DNA of 64,000 nucleotides from JASLEW01 sp035544895. Lineage in GTDB: Bacteria; Acidobacteriota; Thermoanaerobaculia; Multivoradales; UBA5704. Positions within the stretch are counted from its first letter, which is position 1; each line of letters begins with the position of its first letter. A model generated the notes under the pieces. It saw only the letters and a program-made list of their open reading frames with translations. It did not search any database and was not told the origin of the DNA. Of the stretch, positions 46,781 to 55,247 are shown piece after piece. The stretch is taken from positions 21,992 through 85,991 of the forward strand of contig DASZZM010000021.1 of the NCBI GenBank assembly GCA_035544895.1, in the 5' to 3' direction. Made by a program: the position numbers and the translations under genes.

Positions 46781-47680
46781 ATGAGCGTGTTCAACCGCCT
46801 GCTGGTGACCACCCTGCCGGTGGTCCCCCGTTTCATCGTCGGCAAGGTGGCCTCCCGCTACGTGGCCGGCGAGACGCTGGAAGAGGCGCTTGCCGTCGTG
46901 CGCTCGCTCAACGAGGAGGGAGCCATGGCCACTATCGACGTGCTCGGCGAGGAGGTCCACGAGCGCGGCAAGGCGCTGGCGGCGGTCGAGGAGTACCTGC
47001 GGGTCTTTGCGAGCATCGGCAGCCAGCGGCTCGACGCCAACGTCTCGATCAAGCTCAGCCTCCTCGGCCTGAAGATCGACGAAGCCTTCTGCCGCGACAA
47101 CGTCGAGCGCATCGCCGCGGCGGCCGCGGAGCGCGGCAATTTCGTGCGCATCGACATGGAGGATTCCTCCTGCACCGACGCCACGCTGCGCATCTACAGC
47201 GACCTCCAGCCCCGCCATGGCAATCTCGGGGTGGTCCTGCAGGCCTACATGCGCCGCACCCTCGACGACATCGACGGTCTGCCGCGCCAGGGAGCGAGCG
47301 TGCGGCTGTGCAAGGGCATTTACGTCGAGCCGCGGCGCATCGCCTGGAAGGGCTATGAAACGGTGCGCGCCAACTTCGTGCGCGCCCTCGAGAAGCTGAT
47401 CGAGGCGGGCATCTATCCCGCCATCGCCACCCACGACGAGTACCTGGTCGCGGCGGCGGCGGCGCTGATCGACCGCCACCGCCTCGAGCGTCACCAGTAC
47501 GAGTTCCAGATGCTGCTCGGCGTCGATCAGGAGCTGCGCCGGATCCTCATCGACGCCGGCCACCGCCTCCGCGTCTACGTCCCCTTCGGCCGCGACTGGT
47601 ACCCCTACTCGATGCGGCGGCTGCGCGAGAATCCCGAGGTCGCGCGATATGTTCTTCGTGCATTGTTTAGCGGGGCCTGA
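46781..47680 (+). CDS. Proline dehydrogenase
   Basis: Monofunctional FAD-dependent enzyme oxidising proline to pyrroline-5-carboxylate, 299 residues. Features: NVSIKLSLLGLKID, FVRIDMEDSSCTDATL, GVVLQAYMRRTLDDID, VRLCKGIYVEPRRIAW, YPAIATHDEYL, HQYEFQMLLGV, RVYVPFGRDWYPYSMRRL. Start at 46781, just past a repeat; an upstream ATG at 46760 lies in the repeat. The pyrroline-5-carboxylate dehydrogenase gene is not in the window. Confidence 0.93.
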   Translation: MSVFNRLLVTTLPVVPRFIVGKVASRYVAGETLEEALAVVRSLNEEGAMATIDVLGEEVHERGKALAAVEEYLRVFASIGSQRLDANVSIKLSLLGLKIDEAFCRDNVERIAAAAAERGNFVRIDMEDSSCTDATLRIYSDLQPRHGNLGVVLQAYMRRTLDDIDGLPRQGASVRLCKGIYVEPRRIAWKGYETVRANFVRALEKLIEAGIYPAIATHDEYLVAAAAALIDRHRLERHQYEFQMLLGVDQELRRILIDAGHRLRVYVPFGRDWYPYSMRRLRENPEVARYVLRALFSGA

Positions 47681-47703
47681 CTGTTCACCGCTAGGAGAAG
47701 TCG

Positions 47704-47851
47704 CTGCGATGTAGAGGTAGTTGACTACTTAAAGCGCCTATTGGATCTCCCCCCGCAACCCCTCGATCCCCTTCCCTCCCCTCCGGGGGGGAAGGGGACG
47801 CCCCCTCCCCCTCAGAGCAACACCTCTGCACACCGCCTGGTTTCGTTCTAG
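47704..47851. repeat. Dispersed modular intergenic repeat, copy D
   Basis: The best full copy: CTGCGATG, TTGACTACTTAAAGC, TATTGGATCTCCCCCCGCAA, CCCCTTCCC/GGAAGGGG hairpin, GACGCCCCCTCCCCCTC and tail TTTCGTTCTAG. It lies between the proline dehydrogenase and epimerase genes. Confidence 0.75.
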
Positions 47852-47875
47852 ACTCGCCGCGGGAGGGGCACGAGC

Positions 47876-48778
47876 ATGCACGTCTTCGTCACCGGAGCGA
47901 CCGGTTACATCGGCCATGCGGTCGTCGGGGAGCTGGCGGCGGCAGGGCATGCCGTGACCGGGCTGGTGCGCAGCGAGGAGAAAGGGGCGGCGCTGCGGGC
48001 GCTGGGGGCGCGGGCGGTCGTCGGCGACATCAAGGAGCCGGACAGCTATCGCTCGGCCGCCGCCGAGCACGAGGCGATCGTCCATACGGCGTTCGAGATG
48101 TCGGGAGCGGCGGTAGCCGCGGATCGCACCGCGGTGGAGACGCTGATCGCGGCGGCCGGAGCGGGCAAGGCGCAGTCGCTGGTCTACACCTCGGGCGTCT
48201 GGGTGCTCGGCGAGACCGGGGACAGCCCGGCCTTCGAGAACTCTCCGACCGATCGCGCCGCCGCGCTCGTCGCCTGGCGGCCGGCGCACGAAAAGCTGGT
48301 GCTCGAGGCGGGAACGCACAGGCTGGCGGCCGCGGTCATCCGCCCCGGCCTGGTCTATGGCGGCCGCGGCGGATTGATCGGCCTCTACTTCCAGGCGGCC
48401 GAGAAGGAGGGCGCGGCGAGCCACGTCGGCGACGGCCGGAACCGCATCCCGCCCATCCACGTCGAAGACCTCGCGCGCTTCTATCGCGCGGTGGTCGAAC
48501 GCCACGCCCGCGGCATCTTCCACGCTGTCGATGGCACGGCGCCGACCCTGGCCGACGTCGCCAGCGCCGCCAGCGCCGCCGCCGGCAAGCAGGGCGCCAC
48601 CCGCTCCGTCCCGCTCGCCGAAGCGCGCAAGTCCCTGGGGCCCGTCGCCGACTGCCTGGTCCTCGACCAGGTCGTCGAGAGCCGCCGCGGCGTCGAGCTC
48701 GGTTGGCGCCCCACCCACCCCAACTTCCTCGGCGAGGCCCCCCAGGCTTACACGGAATGGAAGGCCGCGCAGGGCTGA
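47876..48778 (+). CDS. NAD(P)-dependent epimerase/dehydratase family protein
   Basis: 300-residue extended SDR. Rossmann motif VFVTGATGYIGHAVVGEL at the N-terminus, DIKEPDSYRSAAA, AIVHTAFEMSG and VIRPGLVYGGRGG. The usual YxxxK appears displaced or weak (LVYTSGVWVLG, AHEKLVLEA), so it may be a reductase-like atypical SDR. Substrate unknown. Confidence 0.88.
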   Translation: MHVFVTGATGYIGHAVVGELAAAGHAVTGLVRSEEKGAALRALGARAVVGDIKEPDSYRSAAAEHEAIVHTAFEMSGAAVAADRTAVETLIAAAGAGKAQSLVYTSGVWVLGETGDSPAFENSPTDRAAALVAWRPAHEKLVLEAGTHRLAAAVIRPGLVYGGRGGLIGLYFQAAEKEGAASHVGDGRNRIPPIHVEDLARFYRAVVERHARGIFHAVDGTAPTLADVASAASAAAGKQGATRSVPLAEARKSLGPVADCLVLDQVVESRRGVELGWRPTHPNFLGEAPQAYTEWKAAQG

Positions 48779-48927
48779 TCTCTCAAACGCTCAAACGATT
48801 GACGCCCGGCGAGGCCGGTGTTAGCATTCCGCCCCCAATCAACTGCCGCGGAGGGCGCGCGTGGGTCGCCGGCGCGCCGCGCGCGTTGCGAGCTGTCGGA
48901 TAGAAACCCGTTCCCCTCATCGATCCC

Positions 48928-49968
48928 ATGGACGACCGGCAGCCCCCGGAGGCCCCGAAAGCCCGGCATTCCCCGCCTCGAGACGGCGGGACCGAGAAAG
49001 ACCCGGACACCGACGGTCTCGATCTCTCCGCGCTGCAGGAGAGCTCGACCACGCAGACTTTCGAGGCGGGCACGCGCGAGCGCCGGGCGCGCGATGCCAG
49101 CCTGCTCGACACCGAAGCCGACGTTATCTTGATCGCCCACCCCGAAGGGCAGCGCCTGGGCTCCCGCTTCCGCCTCTCTCCCGGCACCGTGCTCGAGATC
49201 GGGCGCTCCCCGGTCGTCGGGATCAGCCTTCCCGAGGTCATGTCCATCTCGCGCAAGCATGCCCGCCTGCGTTACGCCGGACCGGCCGTGGCGCTCGAGG
49301 ACCTGGGCTCGACCAACGGAACTTTCGTCAACGGCATCCCCATCCGGGGGCGCACCGTCTTGCGCAGCGGCGACCGCTTCCAGACCGCCGCCGTGCACTT
49401 CAAGTTCTTGCACGAGCAGGACGTCGAGAGCGCCTACCACGAGGCCATCTATGAGCTGGTGGCGCGGGACGGGCTCACCGAGATCTTCAACAAGCGCAAG
49501 TACGACGAGGAGGTGCAGCGCGAGTTCGCGCGCGCCGTTCGTCACCAGCGCCCGCTGGCGCTGATCCTCTTCGACCTCGACGATTTCAAGCAGATCAACG
49601 ACAGCTATGGCCACCTGTGCGGCGACTTCGTGCTCAAGCAGGTCGCCTCGGCGGCCCGCGATCTGACCCGCCCCGAGGAGGTCCTGGCCCGCGTCGGCGG
49701 GGACGAGTTCGCCATCCTGGCGCCGGAGACCGGCCTCGAGGGAGCCGAGACCCTGGCCAACAAGCTGCGCCAGCGGGTCGAGGGCCTCGCCCAGCGCTAC
49801 GGCGATCTCGAGATCACCATCCGCTGCTCCTTCGGCATCGCCCAGCTCACCGCCGAGATGACCAATCCCCACGACCTCTACGAAGCCGCCGACCACGCCC
49901 TCCTCCTCGCCAAGCGCGGCGGCCGCAACCGCGTCTCCCTCCCTCCCGCCGCTGCCCCCGAAGAGTAA
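48928..49968 (+). CDS. FHA-domain diguanylate cyclase
   Basis: 346 residues: disordered charged start, FHA domain about 75-165 (EIGRSP, SISRKHARLRY, LGSTNGTFVNG) and GGDEF domain about 185-335 (DGLTEIFNKRKYDEEV, LILFDLDDFKQINDSYGHLC, LARVGGDEFAIL). The GGDEF catalytic loop is intact, so c-di-GMP synthesis controlled by phosphothreonine binding is likely. The inhibitory site RxxD is replaced by RPEE, so product inhibition may be lost. Confidence 0.94.
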   Translation: MDDRQPPEAPKARHSPPRDGGTEKDPDTDGLDLSALQESSTTQTFEAGTRERRARDASLLDTEADVILIAHPEGQRLGSRFRLSPGTVLEIGRSPVVGISLPEVMSISRKHARLRYAGPAVALEDLGSTNGTFVNGIPIRGRTVLRSGDRFQTAAVHFKFLHEQDVESAYHEAIYELVARDGLTEIFNKRKYDEEVQREFARAVRHQRPLALILFDLDDFKQINDSYGHLCGDFVLKQVASAARDLTRPEEVLARVGGDEFAILAPETGLEGAETLANKLRQRVEGLAQRYGDLEITIRCSFGIAQLTAEMTNPHDLYEAADHALLLAKRGGRNRVSLPPAAAPEE

Positions 49969-49980
49969 GCCGGCCTACGG

Positions 49981-52128
49981 CTACGGCGCCGTGCCGTCCG
50001 TGCCAGCCTTCTCTTCGCCCAGCAGGTAGCGCTTGACGAAGGCAAGCTGGACGGCGCGCAGGTAGTCGGTGTTGGCTTTCTTCTGGAAGCCGTGGCCTTC
50101 GTCCTTGGCCACCACGTACCAGACGGGGACATGGTTGGCGGCAACGGCGGCGGCGATCTGGTCCGACTCGGTGACCGGCACGCGCGGATCATTGGCGCCG
50201 GCCGCCACCAGCAGCGGCCGCCGGATGCGGTCGGCGCGATGCACGGGAGCGATGCTCTCCAGGAAAGCGCGCATCTTCGGGTCCCGCTCGTCGCCGTACT
50301 CGACGCGCCGCAGGTCGCGCCGGTAGGCCTGGGTGTGCTCGAGGAAAGTGACGAAATTGCTGATGCCGACCGCGTCATAGCCGCAGCGCAGCCGGTCGCT
50401 GTAGAAGGTCATCGACGCCAGGCTCATGTAACCGCCATACGAGCCGCCCGCCACCATCACCCGGCCGGCGTCGAGGTCGGGCTGCTTGGCGATCCAGTCG
50501 AGCAGGGCGCCGATGTCCTTGACCGAGTCCTCGCGTTTCTCGGCGTTGTCGAGTTTCAGGTAGGTCTTGCCATAGCCGGTCGAGCCGCGCACGTTGGGGA
50601 AGATCATCGCCACGCCCAGCTCGCTGACCACGTATGCGTTGGTCGAGCCGAGAAAGCCCGGCCGGGACTGGCCCTCGGGGCCGCCATGGATGTTCACGTA
50701 AACCGGGTGGGGAGTCTTGAAGCGGCTGGCCGGCGGCGAGTAGACGAAGGCCGGGATGTTGCGCCGCCCGGCCCGCCCGACGGAGTCGAAAGTGGGGTAG
50801 TGGACCAGACGAGGCACCGCGAAGCTCTCGCGCTCGAGGCCCCCCACCTCGCTCTCGGTCCAGCGCACCAGATCCAACTGGTCGGGATCGTCGGGGTCCC
50901 AGCTGTAGATGTCGGTCGGCGCTTGCGCCCAGGAGAGCTGGAACGCCAGCTCGTGTGAGCCGGGCCGGAAGCGCAGCCGGTTCGCCACCCCCGCCGGCAG
51001 CTTGGGAGCGGGAAGGGCCGCGCCGCTTCCGGTGTCGAGCACGTGCAGCTCGCTCACCCCGTCGGCATTGACGAAGAAGGCCAGCCGCGCGCCGTCGTCG
51101 GAGAGGTCGAACCCTTCCACGTTCCACGGGATCTTGCCCGAGAGCACGGTCTCGGTCCCGCGCGCCGCGTCGAGCCGTACCAGGCGCAGGAACTCGTCGT
51201 TCCGGTCGCTGGCGGTGTAGACCGCGCTGTCGTCGCGCGACCACAGCCCTCCCTCGTAGGCCACGGTCGGGCCGGGCCGCCTGGGCGTCAGCGGCGTGAC
51301 CTTGCCGGTCGCCACCTCGACCCGGTGCAGGTATGTCTCGTTGGCCGAGATCGTCTCTTGCATCAACAGCGAGGCTTCGTCGTGGCTCCAGTCCAGGGCC
51401 GTCCACTGGCCCTTGAGCTCGGCGACGCGGCGCTCGCTGCCGGCGGCGGTGGGATCGGCGGTGTAGAGGTCGAAGTCGCGGCCGTTGCGGGCGTTGCTCG
51501 CGTAGGCCAGGAGCTTGCCCGAGCGCGACCACACGGGGTCTTCGTAGCGGTGGACGCCGTCGCTGAAGCGGTGGGAGCGCCCGCTCCGGCGGTCGAGCAG
51601 GAAGAGCTGGTAGTTCTCGGCGCCGCCGGAATTGAGCGCGTAGACGATCTGCCGCGGATCGCTCGGACGGTAGAGTCCCAGGGTCACCGGCTCGCGGTAG
51701 AAGGTGACCTGGCTGCGCATTCCCAGCGGGCTCGCCACCTCGTGGAGCTGCGACGCCTCGGCGAAGCGGGTGAGGAGCAGCAGCCGCCGTTCCCGCGGGT
51801 GCCAGTCGGCGAAGCCCGCGGCGCGGAAGTTCTCGTACGGCTGCAGCTCCGCGACGTCGCGCAGCGGGATTGCCGGCACGTTGCGGATCACGATGCTTTC
51901 CGGAACGGCCACCGACTGCGCCGCGGCCGGCTCGCCGGGAGCCGGCGCATAGGCGGTTGCCGCCGCGGCGGCGGGAGCCGGTGCCGGCGCCGCCGCCGCG
52001 GGCGGCCCGCCGGCGGGATTCCCCGGCTTACGGGCAGGCGGGGCCTGCGCCCCGGGCGCTCCCCCGGCGAGCAGAACCAGGAGCAGCGGAGAGCATAAGG
52101 CGGCGGCTCGGCATCTCTTGGCTTCCAT
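49981..52128 (-). CDS. S9 family prolyl oligopeptidase-type peptidase (first copy)
   Basis: 715 residues, exported (ALCSPLLLVLLAGGAPGAQA). A WD/beta-propeller part (NGRDFDLYTADP, DESLLMQET-like blades) precedes the alpha/beta-hydrolase domain with nucleophile MVAGGSYGGYMSL, Asp in GANDPRVPVTES and His in KDEGHGFQKKAN. Cleaves short peptides, probably in the periplasm. The Pro/Ala linker after the signal peptide is long. A paralog is at 57919. Confidence 0.93.
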   Translation of the reverse strand: MEAKRCRAAALCSPLLLVLLAGGAPGAQAPPARKPGNPAGGPPAAAAPAPAPAAAAATAYAPAPGEPAAAQSVAVPESIVIRNVPAIPLRDVAELQPYENFRAAGFADWHPRERRLLLLTRFAEASQLHEVASPLGMRSQVTFYREPVTLGLYRPSDPRQIVYALNSGGAENYQLFLLDRRSGRSHRFSDGVHRYEDPVWSRSGKLLAYASNARNGRDFDLYTADPTAAGSERRVAELKGQWTALDWSHDEASLLMQETISANETYLHRVEVATGKVTPLTPRRPGPTVAYEGGLWSRDDSAVYTASDRNDEFLRLVRLDAARGTETVLSGKIPWNVEGFDLSDDGARLAFFVNADGVSELHVLDTGSGAALPAPKLPAGVANRLRFRPGSHELAFQLSWAQAPTDIYSWDPDDPDQLDLVRWTESEVGGLERESFAVPRLVHYPTFDSVGRAGRRNIPAFVYSPPASRFKTPHPVYVNIHGGPEGQSRPGFLGSTNAYVVSELGVAMIFPNVRGSTGYGKTYLKLDNAEKREDSVKDIGALLDWIAKQPDLDAGRVMVAGGSYGGYMSLASMTFYSDRLRCGYDAVGISNFVTFLEHTQAYRRDLRRVEYGDERDPKMRAFLESIAPVHRADRIRRPLLVAAGANDPRVPVTESDQIAAAVAANHVPVWYVVAKDEGHGFQKKANTDYLRAVQLAFVKRYLLGEEKAGTDGTAP

Positions 52129-52172
52129 GGCAAGATCTCCGCGAAGTCAGGTCAGCTGTGGAACGAGTCCCT

Positions 52173-53180
52173 ATGTTACCAACAAACGTCCAGAGCCAGC
52201 AGAGCCAGCAGAGCCAGCAGAGCCGGCAGAGCCAGCAGAGCCAGCGGATCGAGGGCTCCGTCTCGGTCGTGATCCCGACTTTCGACCGCGCCCGGCTGCT
52301 GCCGCGGGCGCTCGATTCGGTGCTCGCGCAGACCCGCCCGGCAAATGAGGTCTTAGTGGTGGACGACGGCTCGACCGACGGCACGGCGGAGCTTCTCGCG
52401 GGCCGCTACCCCGGCGTGCGCTGCATCCGCCAGCCGCGCCGGGGGGTGAGCGCGGCGCGCAACCGCGGCGTCCGCGCGGCGGAGGGACGCTGGATTGCTT
52501 TCCTCGACTCCGACGATGCCTGGCTGCCGCACAAGCTCGCGCGGCAGCTCGCCGCGCTCGCGCGCGAGCCGGGTTGCCGCATCTGCCACAGCGAGGAGAT
52601 CTGGATGCGGCGCGGGCGGCGGGTCAACCCGCGGCGCATCCACGCCAAGGGGGGCGGCTGGATCTTCGCCGACTGCCTGCCGCGTTGCGTCATCTCGCCC
52701 TCGGCCGTGATGGTCGAGCGGACGCTGCTCGACGAGCTCGGCGGGTTCGACGAGTCGCTGCCCGCCGGCGAGGATTACGACCTCTGGCTGCGGGTCTGTG
52801 CCGCCAACCCGGTGCTCTTCGTCGACGAGGCGCTGACCGTGAAGCACGGCGGCCATGACGACCAGCTGTCGCGGCTCCACTGGGGGATGGATCGTTTTCG
52901 CATCCGCGCGCTGGAAAAGATCCTCGCTTCCGGCGTCCTGCGCCCGGCCGATCGCGCCGCGGCGCTGGCCGTCCTGGCCGCCAAGCTCGAGGTCTACCTC
53001 GCGGGAGCGCGCAAGCGCGGCAGGCTCGAGGAGGTCGAAGACTACCGGCGCAGGCTCCGGCTGCTCGCCGAAGACGGCGTGGACCCCGAGGGGACGCCCC
53101 GGCCCCTGACAAAAGGACGAGTTGCTTTGTTGGCGCCGCCGCCCCCACCCCCTCGCGGCTGGGAATTCGTTCTAGGCTAG
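52173..53180 (+). CDS. Family 2 glycosyltransferase
   Basis: 335 residues. GT-A fold: SVVIPTFDRARLLPRALDSV, VLVVDDGSTDGTAELLAGRY, GVSAARNRGVRAAEGRWIAF, LDSDDAWLPHKL (DxD-like) and GGFDESLPAGEDYDLWLRV. Two oddities: residues about 6-24 are a Gln/Ser repeat (SQQSQQSQQ) from tandem 9-base units, and the last 25 residues (LTKGRVALLAPPPPPPRGWE) come from a dispersed repeat. Start inferred; ATG at 52173 is the first in frame. Confidence 0.88.
   Translation: MLPTNVQSQQSQQSQQSRQSQQSQRIEGSVSVVIPTFDRARLLPRALDSVLAQTRPANEVLVVDDGSTDGTAELLAGRYPGVRCIRQPRRGVSAARNRGVRAAEGRWIAFLDSDDAWLPHKLARQLAALAREPGCRICHSEEIWMRRGRRVNPRRIHAKGGGWIFADCLPRCVISPSAVMVERTLLDELGGFDESLPAGEDYDLWLRVCAANPVLFVDEALTVKHGGHDDQLSRLHWGMDRFRIRALEKILASGVLRPADRAAALAVLAAKLEVYLAGARKRGRLEEVEDYRRRLRLLAEDGVDPEGTPRPLTKGRVALLAPPPPPPRGWEFVLG
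52190..52247. repeat. Tandem 9-base repeat in the glycosyltransferase N-terminus
   Basis: About six copies of CAGAGCCAG with one CAGAGCCGG variant. Each adds QSQ/QQS residues without shifting the frame. Copy number variation would only change linker length. Confidence 0.85.
53089..53175. repeat. Dispersed intergenic repeat, copy E
   Basis: GAGGGGACGCCCCGGCCCC, a diverged centre, then CCGCCCCCACCCCCTCGCGG and the tail GAATTCGTTCTAG. It encodes the C-terminus of the upstream glycosyltransferase and its tail precedes the next gene by ten bases. Confidence 0.6.
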
Positions 53181-53184
53181 GGCC

Positions 53185-54243
53185 ATGCTTCGCTTCGTCG
53201 TCGCGCTCGCGTCCGAGGCCCGGCCGATTGCCGGCCGTTACCGGATGCGGGCGGCCGCCGGGGGCGGGCCTTTCCGCGTCTTCGCGGCGCCGGGCGACGA
53301 CGCCTGGCTGATCGTCTCCGGCATGGGCAAGGCCGCGGCGGCGGCGGCCACCGCTTACCTGCACCTGCTGGCGGGGGGCGCGCCAGGGCGGGTGTGGCTC
53401 AACGTCGGGATCGGCGGCCATTGCCACGGATGCGAGCATTGCGGCCACCCCTTCCGGGAGGGGGTGGATCCTGCCGCCGCCGCCGTTGCGCGCGCCGCCG
53501 GCAGATACCGCTCGCTGGCGGTGGGCGACGCCGTCCTGGCCCACAAGATCACCGACCGCGGGAGCGGGATCTCCTGGTATCCACAGCTGGTGATCGACTC
53601 ACCCCTGCCTGCCGCCGCGGTCCTCACCGCCGACCAGGTGGAGCGGGAGTATGCGCCACCCTGGGTCTACGACATGGAAGCCTCCGGGTTCTTCCCAACG
53701 GCCTGCCGCTTCTCGACCGCCGAGCTGGTCCATGCCTGCAAGGTGATCTCCGACAGCCCGGCCGCCAGCGTCACCGCGCTGTCCGTGGCGGCGGTGGAGG
53801 AGCTCATCGCCGGCTGCCTGGAGCCCGTCGAGCGCCTGGCCGGCGAGCTCGCCGGCCTGGCCCGCGGGTTGGCCGATCTCGCCGCCGACCCTCCAGGTTA
53901 CCGCGAGGCGCTGGCGCGCTGGCATTTCACGGCCAGCGAGCGGCGCCGCCTCCAGCGCCTGTTGCGCCGCCTGGCCGTGCTCGCCCCTGGCTCGGACGGT
54001 GCGGACGGCGCGGGCGGCGCGGACGACCCGCTGGGCGCCCTGGCGGCCGGCCTGAACGACCGCCCTCCGGCCGCGCCCGCCGCCGGCTTGCCGGAAGCGC
54101 CGGAGCCGCCGCGAGCGTCGTCCCTTCCCGCCCTGGAGCCTGCCTCCGGCGCGAGGCCCGCGGCGCGCCTGCTGCGTGCCCTGGAGGCCCGGCTCGAGGC
54201 GCTGCCGGTCCGCCTGCGGCCGGCGGCCGCTCCGGCGCCATGA
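53185..54243 (+). CDS. Nucleoside phosphorylase-superfamily protein with Cys/His-rich insertion
   Basis: 352 residues; resembles MTA/SAH nucleosidase relatives that occur beside SPL-like radical SAM genes: FVVALASEARPIAGRY, WLIVSGMGKAAAAAATAYLH, WLNVGIGGH, AVLAHKITDRGSGISWYP, VYDMEASGFFPTACRFSTAE. Between GIGGH and DAVLAHKITD there is an unusual segment (residues about 80-112) with CHGCEHCGHPF, a possible metal knuckle. The C-terminal third is low-complexity. It overlaps the SPL-like gene by four bases, so the two are coupled. Confidence 0.75.
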   Translation: MLRFVVALASEARPIAGRYRMRAAAGGGPFRVFAAPGDDAWLIVSGMGKAAAAAATAYLHLLAGGAPGRVWLNVGIGGHCHGCEHCGHPFREGVDPAAAAVARAAGRYRSLAVGDAVLAHKITDRGSGISWYPQLVIDSPLPAAAVLTADQVEREYAPPWVYDMEASGFFPTACRFSTAELVHACKVISDSPAASVTALSVAAVEELIAGCLEPVERLAGELAGLARGLADLAADPPGYREALARWHFTASERRRLQRLLRRLAVLAPGSDGADGAGGADDPLGALAAGLNDRPPAAPAAGLPEAPEPPRASSLPALEPASGARPAARLLRALEARLEALPVRLRPAAAPAP

Positions 54244-55247
54244 TCTACGTGGAAGCAGAGGTTCTCGACCACCCGCGGACGCTCGACATCTGCCGCCGGC
54301 TGCCGCGCGCCGAGGTCGTCACCTGCGCGCGTTACGGCGAGGTGTTCAACCGGCGCGCCCAGAGCTTCCGCCTGCAGAAGCGGCGCCCGGCGCTGATCCT
54401 GGCCAGGAAGTACGGCCGCCTGGTCTTGCCCGCCCCGCCCGGCTACGGGGTCGGCGGCGGGCGGAACTACTACTTCTCCCACATGCTCAACTGCCCGTTC
54501 GACTGCCGCTACTGCTTCCTGCAGGGGATGTTCCGCTCGGCCCACCACGTGGTCTTCGTCAACTACGACGACTTCCAGCGCGAGATCGCGGGGCTCGTCG
54601 CTGCGCCGGAGGACAGGGAGGCCTGGTTCTTCTCCGGCTACGACTGCGACAGCCTGGCCCTCGAGCCGCTGACCCGGTTCGCGGCCTCCTTCGTCCCGTT
54701 CTTTGCCGCGTTGCCGCGCGCCTGGCTCGAGCTGCGCACCAAGAGCGTCCAGGTCCGCTCGCTGCTGGCCATCGCGCCGCCCCCCAACGTCGTCGTCGCC
54801 TGGAGCTTCACGCCGCAGGAGGTCCAGGGCGTGCTCGAGCGCCTGACGCCGCCGGTCGAGCGCCGCCTGCGCGCCATGGCCCGGCTGGCGGAGCGCGGCT
54901 GGCGGCTCGGCCTGCGGTTCGATCCGCTGATCTATAGCGAAGGCTGGCGCGAGCAGTACGGCCGCCTGTACGAGCAGGTCTTCCGGCGCCTGGGGGTCGA
55001 GAGCCTGCACTCGGTCTCGCTCGGCCCCTTCCGTCTCCCGGAAGACTACTTCCACACCCTCGAGAAGCTCTATCCCGACGAGCCCCTCTTCGCCGGACCC
55101 CTGGAGAACCGCGCGGGCCAGGTCGGCTATCGCTCCGACCTCGAAGCCGAGATGGTGGACTACTGCACCCGCGAGCTCCTCGGCCACGTGCCGCGCGAGA
55201 TCTTCTTTCCCTGCGCGGTTCCCTGCTTCAAGGACCCGGCAGAGTGA
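54240..55247 (+). CDS. Radical SAM protein related to spore photoproduct lyase
   Basis: 335 residues. Radical SAM cysteines in MLNCPFDCRYCFLQGMF near residue 85, preceded by NYYFSHM, followed by FVNYDDFQREI, FSGYDCDSLALEPLTRF, LRTKSVQVRSLL, VVVAWSFTPQEV and a C-terminal FPCAVPCF. The family repairs thymine spore photoproduct; no sporulation genes are seen, so a different DNA-repair role is possible. Coupled to the nucleosidase-like gene. Confidence 0.86.
   Translation: MIYVEAEVLDHPRTLDICRRLPRAEVVTCARYGEVFNRRAQSFRLQKRRPALILARKYGRLVLPAPPGYGVGGGRNYYFSHMLNCPFDCRYCFLQGMFRSAHHVVFVNYDDFQREIAGLVAAPEDREAWFFSGYDCDSLALEPLTRFAASFVPFFAALPRAWLELRTKSVQVRSLLAIAPPPNVVVAWSFTPQEVQGVLERLTPPVERRLRAMARLAERGWRLGLRFDPLIYSEGWREQYGRLYEQVFRRLGVESLHSVSLGPFRLPEDYFHTLEKLYPDEPLFAGPLENRAGQVGYRSDLEAEMVDYCTRELLGHVPREIFFPCAVPCFKDPAE

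Noticed and set aside
52190..52247. CRISPR-like repeats
   Set aside because: Nine-base tandem units without spacers. No CRISPR array or cas gene was seen anywhere.
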